From positions 1 through 20,418 of IMG/VR virus record IMGVR_UViG_3300008267_000516: DNA of 20,418 bases. One strand, given 5' to 3'. Positions 12,365 to 19,452 of this stretch are shown here, one piece after another. Below the pieces are notes generated by a model. That model did not search any database. It was not told where the DNA came from and was given only the letters and a program-made list of their open reading frames with translations. Position numbers and translations under genes: made by a program. Within the stretch, counting starts at the first letter, position 1. The number at the start of each line of letters is the position of its first letter. This stretch comes from a virus.

Positions 12365-14599
12365 ATGTATCAAAAAGAAGGTTCACTCATAGAGCAGTCT
12401 GAGGCCGAGATCGGCGCGATTGAGCCGATGGCGGACGAAGAGCTGGAGTCGTTGGTTGGCACAGAGCTGACCGACGCGACGTCGTTTGTCGATGCCGAGT
12501 TGTCTCCGGTTCGCGCCCGCGCTATTCAGTATTACCGCGGCGAGCCGTTTGGTAACGAAGAAGAGGGTCGATCTCAGGTTGTCTCGACCGACGTGCGAGA
12601 CACAATCGCCGGCATCATGCCGTCTTTGATGAAGGTTTTTTACGGCTCCAAGCAGATTGTCCACTTTGCGCCAAAAAATGCAGAGGACGTACCGGCGGCA
12701 GAGCAGGCCACAGATTACGTCAACTACATTTTCAACAACGACAACAACGGATTCCTGACGCTGCACTCTGCCTTCAAAGACGCGCTGCGTGGCGCGCTTG
12801 GCATCATCAAGTACGTCTGGGAAGAGAAAGTCGAGGTCAAGACGGAATACTACTCTGGACTTGATGAGTCTGCGCTGACGGTGCTGCTCTCTGAGCCAAA
12901 CGTCGTCGGCAGCGCCATCATGTCAATGGACGACCCGTCGTATCAGCCGCCCGTTGACCCGATGACGGGGCAGCCAGCGGTTGACCCTGCGACCGGGATG
13001 CCTGCGCCTGCGCCGAAGATTTATGACGTAGAGCTGAAGCGCGAGTACAAGGACGGCCGCGTGCGGGTTGAGGCGATCCCGCCGGAAGAATTTTTGATTG
13101 ACCGCCGCGCTCGCTCCGTTGAAGACGCGACGCTTGTGGCTCACCGGCGCATGATGCGAGTGTCTGACCTGGTTGCGCTTGGGTACAACGAGGAAGAGGT
13201 CAGCTCGCAGATGGGTGTCTATGAACTGGACACCAACGACGAATACATTGCGCGCAACCCGTACGCACAGTCTTACGGCCCTGGCGGCACGCAAGACGAT
13301 AAGCGCGTGCTGTACTGCGAAGCATACGTTCGCGTGGACTACGACAAAGACGGCATCTCTGAGTTGCGCAAGGTATGCACCATCGGGCCGGGCTACAAGA
13401 TGGTGATGAACGAGCCTTGCTCGCACGCGCCGTTTGCTCTCTTTTGCCCAGACCCAGAGCCGCACGCGCTGATTGGGCTTTCGATGTTTGACTACACGGC
13501 CGACCTGCAAAAGATTAAGTCGGCCATCCTGCGCAACATGCTCGACTCGCTCTCGCTCGCCATCCATCCACGGGTTGGCGTCGTCGAGGGGCAGGCGAAC
13601 ATGGACGACGTGCTAAATACAGAGGTTGGCGGCGTTATCCGCATGCGACAGGCCGGGGCGGTACAGCCGTTCTCCGTGCCGTTTGTTGGACAGGCCGCCT
13701 TCCCGATGCTCAGCTACTTAGACGAAGTACGCGAGACCCGCACCGGCATGAGCAAGGCCTCGATGGGCTTGCAGGCCGATGCACTACAGAGCACCACCCG
13801 CGCGGCGGTCGCCGCGACCGTTAGCGCCGCGCAGCAGCATCTTGAGCTGATCGCCCGGATTTTCTCAGAAACCGGGATGCGCGCCCTGTTCAAGGGCATT
13901 CTCAAGCTGGTCACGGAAAATCAAGATCGTCCGCGGGTGGTGCGCCTGCGGAACCAGTGGGTGCCGATTGACCCACGGTCGTGGAACTCAGACATGGACG
14001 TTGAGGTGGATATTGCGCTAGGCGCCGGCACCGAAGAGCAAAAGATTGCCGTGCTGAACTCTATTGCGCAAAAGCAAGAGCAGATCATGCAGACCATGGG
14101 GCCGCAGAATCCGCTTGTTTCGCCGCAGCAGTACCGCAACACCCTCGTGAAACTTTCCGAGGCGTCTGGGTATAGAAACTCCGACGAGTTTTTCTCAAAC
14201 CCCGCGACGATGCCACCGCAGCCGCCACCTCCACCTCCACCGCCTGACCCGGCTCAGATTCTTGCGGAGGTTGAAAAGCAAAAGATCATGGCAGACATCC
14301 AGAACAAGCAGGCAGAGCTTGAGCTGAAGCGCCAAGCAATGCTGCTCGAGGATGACAGAGCGCGCGATAAGCAAGAGGCTGACATTATGTTGCGCGCCTA
14401 TGAGGTGCAGTTGAAGTACGGCACGTCTGTGGATACCGAGACGCTGCGTGCGATGATGGAGCGCCCGCGCACCGCGTCGCCATCTGTGCAGCGGCCAGTG
14501 ATCCCAGAGATCACGCCGTTTGATATGTCTCAGCAAGCGCCTCCGCCTCCGGCGCCTCAGCAGCCCATGGCTGGTGAGCAGATGCCGCCGGTAATGTAA
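12365..14599 (+). CDS. Portal protein
   Basis: 744 aa, the size of P22-like podovirus-type portals. The N-terminal part has the typical VSTDVRDTIAGIMPSLMKVF, then EQATDYVNYIFNNDNNGF and LHSAFKDALRGALGIIKYVW. The middle has IPPEEFLIDRRARSVEDATL, then LADLQKIKSAILRNMLDSLS-type core and TGMSKASMGLQADALQ with TTRAAVAATVSAAQQ. A short loop near 12952-13008 repeats VDPMTGQP/VDPATGMP. A poly-Pro run (14212-14249) leads to a coiled, Glu/Lys/Gln-rich C-terminus. Twelve copies form the vertex through which TerL packages DNA. A hairpin abuts the start and no clean Shine-Dalgarno is present; a later Met (12428) is possible. Annotation rests on this family pattern and position after terL. Confidence 0.88.
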   Translation: MYQKEGSLIEQSEAEIGAIEPMADEELESLVGTELTDATSFVDAELSPVRARAIQYYRGEPFGNEEEGRSQVVSTDVRDTIAGIMPSLMKVFYGSKQIVHFAPKNAEDVPAAEQATDYVNYIFNNDNNGFLTLHSAFKDALRGALGIIKYVWEEKVEVKTEYYSGLDESALTVLLSEPNVVGSAIMSMDDPSYQPPVDPMTGQPAVDPATGMPAPAPKIYDVELKREYKDGRVRVEAIPPEEFLIDRRARSVEDATLVAHRRMMRVSDLVALGYNEEEVSSQMGVYELDTNDEYIARNPYAQSYGPGGTQDDKRVLYCEAYVRVDYDKDGISELRKVCTIGPGYKMVMNEPCSHAPFALFCPDPEPHALIGLSMFDYTADLQKIKSAILRNMLDSLSLAIHPRVGVVEGQANMDDVLNTEVGGVIRMRQAGAVQPFSVPFVGQAAFPMLSYLDEVRETRTGMSKASMGLQADALQSTTRAAVAATVSAAQQHLELIARIFSETGMRALFKGILKLVTENQDRPRVVRLRNQWVPIDPRSWNSDMDVEVDIALGAGTEEQKIAVLNSIAQKQEQIMQTMGPQNPLVSPQQYRNTLVKLSEASGYRNSDEFFSNPATMPPQPPPPPPPPDPAQILAEVEKQKIMADIQNKQAELELKRQAMLLEDDRARDKQEADIMLRAYEVQLKYGTSVDTETLRAMMERPRTASPSVQRPVIPEITPFDMSQQAPPPPAPQQPMAGEQMPPVM

Positions 14600-14603
14600 T
14601 GCC

Positions 14604-15959
14604 ATGCCACTTGAAACCCTTGAGGTTCCTGCGCCGCCGAATCCAAACGTGCCGCCGGCGATTTATAGCCCTCAATATCACAACCAGCTCAACAACCAGC
14701 TCAAGCTATACCTGAACAGGATTAGCAATAACCAGCAGGAAATTGTTGAGTTTATTAGAAGCCTGACGGATTTGAACTTGTTGAGTAAGAATAACTTTGA
14801 TGCGTTTGGACGGTTGCGGGTATCACAGCCGTTCACGCTATTTGATAGTCAGAATCGTTACGCGGCAGACCCTGCGTTCGATACATCTCTGACTGGCTCT
14901 GGCACCTCTACCTTTTTGCCAAACGAGTCGGCCGTGAGCCTGGCCGTGACAACGGCCTCCGGCGACAAAGTGGTGCGCCAGACAAAGCGGTACTTCCCGT
15001 ACCAGCCTGGCAAGAGCCTGTCGTTACTCTCGACATTCGTGATGGCCGCTGCGAAGGCGAACCTGCGCCAGCGCGTAGGGTACTTCGACACAAATAACGG
15101 GCTATTTTTGCAGCGCAACGGGACGGAACTCTCGTTCATCATCCGCACCTACACCGGCGGATCTGTCGACGACACCCGAAAGGTGGTCCAGTCTTCATGG
15201 AACGGCGACCCGTTGGACGGGAGCGGCGCAAGCGGCATCACGCTCGACACCACAAAAGCGCAGATACTTTTCGCGGACTTTGAGTGGCTTGGGGTCGGGT
15301 CGGTGCGCGTCGGGTTCGTTATCGACGGCCAGTACATCACGGCCCACACGTTCGACAACGCCAACGAGGTGACGTCGGTCTATATGCAGACCGCGACGCT
15401 TCCGCTGCGCATCGAGATCGAGAATACGGCCGCGACCGCGAGCAGCTCGAGCATGAAGCAGATCTGCTCGACGGTGCTTTCTGAGGGCGGCTATGAGCAG
15501 ACCTCCGTCGAGCGCGTGGCCAGAAGGGCCACGACGCTAACCGGCATCGGGACGTCGTTTGTTCCGCTGGTGTCGATCCGGCTCGCGTCTGACTCACTCG
15601 GCGCGGTAATCTTGCCAAAGCAGGTGCGCGTGCTTCCGATCGCCAACGGCGAGTACGAGATAGCTCTGGTCAGGAACGCGACGCTCACCGGCGCGTCCTA
15701 CGACACTACGACCTTTGCGAGCGTGGACTTTGATGTGACCGCGACCGCCATGTCTGGCGGCGATATCGTCTTGAACGAGTACACGACATCAAGCAACCAG
15801 TCCGCGGCACAGGCGCAGAACGATCTGCTCTACAACTTCGATATGCAGCTCGGCGCGACCATCGCCGGGACGAGTGATGTCTACACGGTTGCCATCAGAA
15901 TCTTGAGCGGCACCGGGTCTGCCATCGGTTCATTGGCTTTCTACGACTTGTCGGAATAG
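14604..15959 (+). CDS. Virion structural protein, possible head/tail appendage
   Basis: 451 aa. The first 90 residues are Pro/Asn/Gln-rich with a short helix (NQLKLYLNRISNNQQEIVEF), then FDAFGRLRVSQPFTLFDSQN, a motif I recognise in many uncharacterised environmental phage proteins. The rest is beta-rich with alternating Ser/Thr/Gly (AVTTASGDKVVRQTKRYFPY, GGSVDDTRKVVQ, DFEWLGVGSVRVGFVIDG), as in jelly-roll appendage or decoration proteins. No catalytic motif or collagen repeat is seen. Located between portal and small head genes, it could be a fibre, spike base or head decoration protein. It starts four bases after the portal stop. Confidence 0.6.
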   Translation: MPLETLEVPAPPNPNVPPAIYSPQYHNQLNNQLKLYLNRISNNQQEIVEFIRSLTDLNLLSKNNFDAFGRLRVSQPFTLFDSQNRYAADPAFDTSLTGSGTSTFLPNESAVSLAVTTASGDKVVRQTKRYFPYQPGKSLSLLSTFVMAAAKANLRQRVGYFDTNNGLFLQRNGTELSFIIRTYTGGSVDDTRKVVQSSWNGDPLDGSGASGITLDTTKAQILFADFEWLGVGSVRVGFVIDGQYITAHTFDNANEVTSVYMQTATLPLRIEIENTAATASSSSMKQICSTVLSEGGYEQTSVERVARRATTLTGIGTSFVPLVSIRLASDSLGAVILPKQVRVLPIANGEYEIALVRNATLTGASYDTTTFASVDFDVTATAMSGGDIVLNEYTTSSNQSAAQAQNDLLYNFDMQLGATIAGTSDVYTVAIRILSGTGSAIGSLAFYDLSE

Positions 15960-15966
15960 GTGACTT

Positions 15967-17043
15967 ATGAGCAATTCATTTAGAGGGCAGACGCAGTACA
16001 CGCAGTCCCCCATGGGGTACGGCGGCGGCGGATACGGCGACCCCATGAGCGTAGACTATGGCGGTTATGGCGCCCCCATGGGCCGGCCAAGGGGCGGCTC
16101 AATGGGACAGCCAAGTGGCGGTTCAATGGGCGGAGGATACGGCCAGTCATACGCAAGCCCGTTTGACAGCCCGTTTGGAAACCCGCTTGCAAGCCAATTC
16201 GGCGGCTACGGCGCCACCTTCGGCGGTGAAGCGATGGGCGGCGGAGGATATGGCTTTTTAGGCCAGCAGCGGCAGCGGCAGCAGCAGCCCATGACGCCGC
16301 AGTATGAGCCGACCGTCAATGATTTATTCTCGCAATACTTTTCGCAGCAGTATTACGGCGGCCAGGCCTTTAATCCGTTTGCGGCCACGTCGCTCTTTGG
16401 CGGCGGATACGGCGGCGGATACGGCGGCGGATACGGCGGCGGATACGGCGGAGGCGGAGGCGGACGCGGAGCGGGGAACCGCATGCGTGATCGTCGCAAG
16501 ATGTTTGAAGACTTGTTTGCCCCAGAGAAAACTGATTTTTCGCAGCCTGAGCCAATGCCGGCACGTCAGCCGCAAGTGCAACCGCAGGTGCAGCCGCAGG
16601 TACAGCCACAAGTACAGCCGCAGGAGCAGCCGCAGGCGCAGACCGGAACTGGCGGCGGCGGAAGCCGTACCTTTACTGGGCCAAACGCCTTGATAGACGC
16701 ATGGAACGCGGCACAAGAGGCTCGCAATAATTACGTTGCACCTCAGTCACCTGGCAGCGACATTCAATATGCAGGCGGCACTCCCGGCTTTTACGATAAG
16801 GGCGGCGCAGGCTATACGCCCGCGGTTATGCCGAGTGCGCCTGAAAGGCCGTTCATGCCGACGATTAGTGACCCAGACTACCAAGGAGTCGCTGAGCCAG
16901 CGGTAATGCCTAAAGTTCGTGAGCCTCAACCGCTCATAGAGTTTCAGATGCAGCCGTCTCTCGCACCGGCCCAGGCCCCGGCTGCTTCTCCGTTTTTGCA
17001 GCCGGGTCGAAGTGCAATCCGTCGTAGCTTTGGAAACAGGTGA
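15967..17043 (+). CDS. Gly/Gln/Pro-rich low-complexity protein
   Basis: 358 aa. Gly- and Tyr-rich YGGGGYGDP and GGSMGQ segments occupy the first 170 residues, with a GGGY array from DNA repeats, then a PQVQ repeat array (residues 201-225) and a Pro-rich C-terminus (FMPTISDPDYQGVAEPAVMP). A basic stretch GNRMRDRRKMFEDLF interrupts it. Intrinsically disordered throughout. Phage virion proteins of this kind can be flexible tethers, head-tail joining or internal proteins; silk-like GGY proteins can self-assemble. AGGTG lies upstream of the start. Function unknown. Confidence 0.6.
   Translation: MSNSFRGQTQYTQSPMGYGGGGYGDPMSVDYGGYGAPMGRPRGGSMGQPSGGSMGGGYGQSYASPFDSPFGNPLASQFGGYGATFGGEAMGGGGYGFLGQQRQRQQQPMTPQYEPTVNDLFSQYFSQQYYGGQAFNPFAATSLFGGGYGGGYGGGYGGGYGGGGGGRGAGNRMRDRRKMFEDLFAPEKTDFSQPEPMPARQPQVQPQVQPQVQPQVQPQEQPQAQTGTGGGGSRTFTGPNALIDAWNAAQEARNNYVAPQSPGSDIQYAGGTPGFYDKGGAGYTPAVMPSAPERPFMPTISDPDYQGVAEPAVMPKVREPQPLIEFQMQPSLAPAQAPAASPFLQPGRSAIRRSFGNR
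16399..16446 (+). repeat. 12-bp tandem repeat (4 perfect copies)
   Basis: GGCGGCGGATAC is repeated four times without a change, encoding GGGY units. The unit keeps the reading frame, so copy number can change without breaking the gene. Perfect identity suggests recent slippage. Confidence 0.9.
16567..16638 (+). repeat. 12-bp degenerate tandem repeat (6 copies)
   Basis: Six copies of a unit near CAGCCGCAGGTR encode QPQV, QPQV, QPQV, QPQV, QPQE, QPQA. Differences between copies are mostly synonymous, so this array is older or under selection for the peptide, unlike the perfect array 120 bases upstream. Confidence 0.85.
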
Positions 17044-17047
17044 TACC

Positions 17048-17197
17048 GTGAAACAAGGGCTTTACTCAAACATTTGGGCCAAGCGTGAGCGCATCGCAGC
17101 AGGTAGCGGCGAGAAGATGCGAAAGCTTGGAGCCAAGGGGGCGCCGACTGCAAAGGCTTTTAAGGCCGCAGCAAAGACGGCGAAGAAGCGCAAGTGA
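17048..17197 (+). CDS. Small Lys-rich phage protein
   Basis: 49 aa from GTG 17048, with AGGTGA just upstream. LYSNIWAKRERIAAGSGEKM followed by RKLGAKGAPTAKAFKAAAKT recalls a widespread short phage protein with the same 'LYxNIxAKRxRI..GSGEKMRKxG' opening. Very basic, mostly helical C-terminus (KAFKAAAKTAKKRK). Possibly a DNA-binding or head-internal protein, on charge only. An ATG at 17012 in this frame lies within the previous gene. The stop overlaps the next GTG (GTGA). Confidence 0.7.
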   Translation: MKQGLYSNIWAKRERIAAGSGEKMRKLGAKGAPTAKAFKAAAKTAKKRK

Positions 17198-17517
17198 AGA
17201 CGCCGGCTTGGCAGCGCAAGGAAGGCCAGAACAAGAAGGGCGGTCTTAATGCTGCTGGCCGGGCATCTTATAAGCGAGAGACCGGCGGCACGTTGAAGGC
17301 GCCGGTCAAGGGAGCGCCAACCACGCCAGAGCAGTTACGTCGGAAGGGATCCTTTCTGACGCGCATGGGGTCGATGCCGGGGCTGCTCATGGACGACGGC
17401 AAAAAGACCCGATTAAAACTAAGCCTTGAGGCGTGGGGGCATTATGGTGGGAAAGCAGAGGCGGTAAAGAAGGGCCGCAATTTGCTTGAGCGATATAGGA
17501 AGCAGAAAAATGGCTGA
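17194..17517 (+). CDS. DUF6321-like small basic phage protein
   Basis: 107 aa from GTG 17194. AWQRKEGQNKKGGLNAAGRA then SYKRETGGTLKAPVK, and FLTRMGSMPGLLMDDGKKTRL with LSLEAWG, match the conserved segments of the DUF6321 family as I recall it (GGLNxxGRxSYxRETGxxLKAPV and ARMxxMxGP). Widespread in phages, role unknown. Basic throughout. The GTG overlaps the previous stop; its own last 8 bases overlap the next gene. Encoded between structural genes, so a virion or assembly function is likely but not shown. Confidence 0.75.
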   Translation: MKTPAWQRKEGQNKKGGLNAAGRASYKRETGGTLKAPVKGAPTTPEQLRRKGSFLTRMGSMPGLLMDDGKKTRLKLSLEAWGHYGGKAEAVKKGRNLLERYRKQKNG

Positions 17518-18991
17518 AATGCGCGCATATTCTCCAACGCTACGTCAGCGATTGGTTGATCAAATTGCAAAGAGCTTAAAAAAAGCCGGATATTCTGATT
17601 CAGAGGCAAAAGCCTCTGCTGATCGCGTTTCTCAGGTTTTTGGCGGAATTTTTGACGTCCAAGAAGGTGGTATGGCGGCGTCAGAAGGAGCCGCTGCCGT
17701 TGAGCGCGGTGATGTTGGCACTGGGATTTTAGATGTGTCTCTTGGCGCATTGCAGGCCGCTGCTGGGTTGACGCCAGTTGTTGGCGGAAAGGCAGGTTCT
17801 GCCGTAAAGGCAGGGCGCAGTACAATTAAGGGCGCACTAAGAAAAGCATTCCCTGGTATTTATGACGACCCGCGATTGGTTGCCGAAAGAGCGGAAGGCA
17901 TGGTCATGCCTGAAAGCTCAAATCTAGGCAAACTTTTTAACGTAACTAGAGCTGATCTTTCGCGAGCTGCTCAGACTCCTGGAACAGCACCTGGCGTAAT
18001 TCCTGGCGCGCCAAAAAATCCGCGCGGATCGCCTAAGACAGAGCAAATTATGTCGCCTGCCAACACTCGCAGACTTGTAGAAGGTTTGCAGGCAACAGAA
18101 GAGTTTGCGCCAAAGTTACGAGAGGGAATGACCGGCTGGTACATGATGGATCCAGCGTACCAGCGACTTGTTGAATTGGTTGGCCCTGAAGAAGCTGAAA
18201 AAAGGTATCGCCGGTTTAACGCATTGACATCTATGGCAAGCCCATCAAGCGATGTAATAACTGAATTGCGCCGAGGAACTGCCGCTAACAAACTTGCACA
18301 AGAGGGCAGATTTGATGAATTTATGCAATACGGCGGACTTCCGATTGAAGAGAGAATGAGGCTTGGACTGCCGACAGATTTGCTTGACTTCCCGTCACAT
18401 GCATATCACTCAACGGCGCAAGCGCCAGCAATGGAAGCGTTTTTAAGGGAGGGGATGCCGCAGCTTAAAAGCCCGAAGGTTCCGCTTTACTTGCAGGCCA
18501 GCCAGGCTTCCGCGTTAGGTAGACAAAGCAATATCCCAGTTGGGGACGCTCACTGGTCGCGTGCAGTTGGGCTTGCAGACGTTCGCCCAATGCGAATGGT
18601 AAAAGGCGAGCCAAAAATTCCAGGGCAAAGCGTTAGCACCGGAGAGCTTGCTGTACTTGCCCCATGGTGGCGTGAGCAAGTAGCAAAGGAAGCCGGAATG
18701 GAAGCAGTTCCAGGACAAGCTACTGCATGGGGACTTTATTCTCCTGCGACCGGAGTTGATACACCTGTTGGACAGCCTAAACTTGAAATTTTGTCTGATT
18801 TGATTGAGCGTACATCAAATAGACTTAACGTGCCTATTGAGCGCGCTAGAGACATGGTTTTGCTGGGCGAGGCGCAGGCTGGGCGTATTGATCCGACAAT
18901 GCTTGCTACACTTGGATTGAGCGCGGCTGGCGTTGCCGCGTACAATGAATACCAAAAGCGCAAAGATAAGGAGCAAAACAATGCCAAGTAA
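17510..18991 (+). CDS. 493-aa phage protein of unknown function, AT-richer than neighbours
   Basis: 493 aa, start set by GGAAG upstream and an 8-base overlap. An amphipathic N-terminal helix (LRQRLVDQIAKSLKKAGYSD) is followed by a Gly/Ala-rich stretch (TGILDVSLGALQAAAGLTPV) that could insert in a membrane. Then come GWYMMDPAYQRLVELVG, RRFNALTSMASPSSDVITEL, VGDAHWSRAVGLADVR and TAWGLYSPATGV, a pattern I associate loosely with DUF7178-like phage proteins. It may be a virion or ejection protein; unproven. Visibly richer in A/T: 32 and 29 G+C in two counted 60-base lines (17941-18000, 18241-18300) against 38 in 15301-15360, which suggests a different origin or later acquisition. Confidence 0.55.
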   Translation: MAEMRAYSPTLRQRLVDQIAKSLKKAGYSDSEAKASADRVSQVFGGIFDVQEGGMAASEGAAAVERGDVGTGILDVSLGALQAAAGLTPVVGGKAGSAVKAGRSTIKGALRKAFPGIYDDPRLVAERAEGMVMPESSNLGKLFNVTRADLSRAAQTPGTAPGVIPGAPKNPRGSPKTEQIMSPANTRRLVEGLQATEEFAPKLREGMTGWYMMDPAYQRLVELVGPEEAEKRYRRFNALTSMASPSSDVITELRRGTAANKLAQEGRFDEFMQYGGLPIEERMRLGLPTDLLDFPSHAYHSTAQAPAMEAFLREGMPQLKSPKVPLYLQASQASALGRQSNIPVGDAHWSRAVGLADVRPMRMVKGEPKIPGQSVSTGELAVLAPWWREQVAKEAGMEAVPGQATAWGLYSPATGVDTPVGQPKLEILSDLIERTSNRLNVPIERARDMVLLGEAQAGRIDPTMLATLGLSAAGVAAYNEYQKRKDKEQNNAK

Positions 18992-19160
18992 ATCTATCAA
19001 ACAAGCCCGCCTCATGGCCGCAGCCGCACACGATCCCGCCTTCGCCAAGAAGGTTGGCGTACCGATGAAGGTGGCTAAAGAATTCAACAAGGCCGACAAG
19101 GGCGGCAAGCTCTTGAAGAAGGCCATGAAGAAGAAGCCCAAGGGCGGCCTCCTCGCTTGA
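18981..19160 (+). CDS. Small Lys-rich phage protein
   Basis: 59 aa. KSIKQARLMAAAAHDPAFAK then KVGVPMKVAKEFNKADKGGK is a known phage pattern (KSxxQARLMxAAAHxPxFAKKxGxPxxVAKEFxxADKG) without an assigned function. The C-terminus is Lys-rich (LLKKAMKKKPKGGLLA). AAGGAG precedes the ATG. It overlaps the previous gene by 11 bases and the next, TTG-started gene by four (TTGA). It resembles the other short basic proteins of this cluster in style, hinting at a common role in the head. Confidence 0.75.
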   Translation: MPSKSIKQARLMAAAAHDPAFAKKVGVPMKVAKEFNKADKGGKLLKKAMKKKPKGGLLA

Positions 19161-19426
19161 GCGAGCGCAACCCCTACATCGACGCTCGTAAGGGGCAAGA
19201 CGCCAAAGACCTCCTCGAGAACCCGATTCTTGTGGAGGCTTTTGCCGTCTTGGAGGGCGAGTACCTCAAGGCGTGGCGGCAGAGTAAGCCCGCAGACCAA
19301 GAAGAGCGCGAACGGCTGTGGCTGGCTGTCGGCATTCTTGAGGAAATCAAGCGCCACCTACGCATCGCAGTTGAGAACGGTGCGATGGCAAAACGCGATA
19401 TTGACAAGATCAGCGGCAGGAAATAG
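19157..19426 (+). CDS. Small helical phage protein with TTG start
   Basis: 89 aa from TTG 19157 (LSERNPYIDARKGQDAKDLL), with Trp, Arg and Glu-rich helices (EYLKAWRQSKPADQEERERL, then WLAVGILEEIKRHLRIAVEN). Amphipathic and probably coiled-coil. The start is unusual but is the only in-frame start that makes a TTGA overlap with the previous stop, matching the genome's habit. From memory, phages often carry a similar protein ('LWLAxxxLxxVxxHLxxxxExG') just before the scaffold gene. Function unknown. Confidence 0.65.
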   Translation: MSERNPYIDARKGQDAKDLLENPILVEAFAVLEGEYLKAWRQSKPADQEERERLWLAVGILEEIKRHLRIAVENGAMAKRDIDKISGRK

Positions 19427-19452
19427 CCGCTTGAATCCCGCACAATAGAAGT

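Noticed and set aside
16399-16638. Regular repeats considered as a CRISPR array
   Set aside because: 12-bp units without spacers, in frame within a gene; low-complexity coding repeats.
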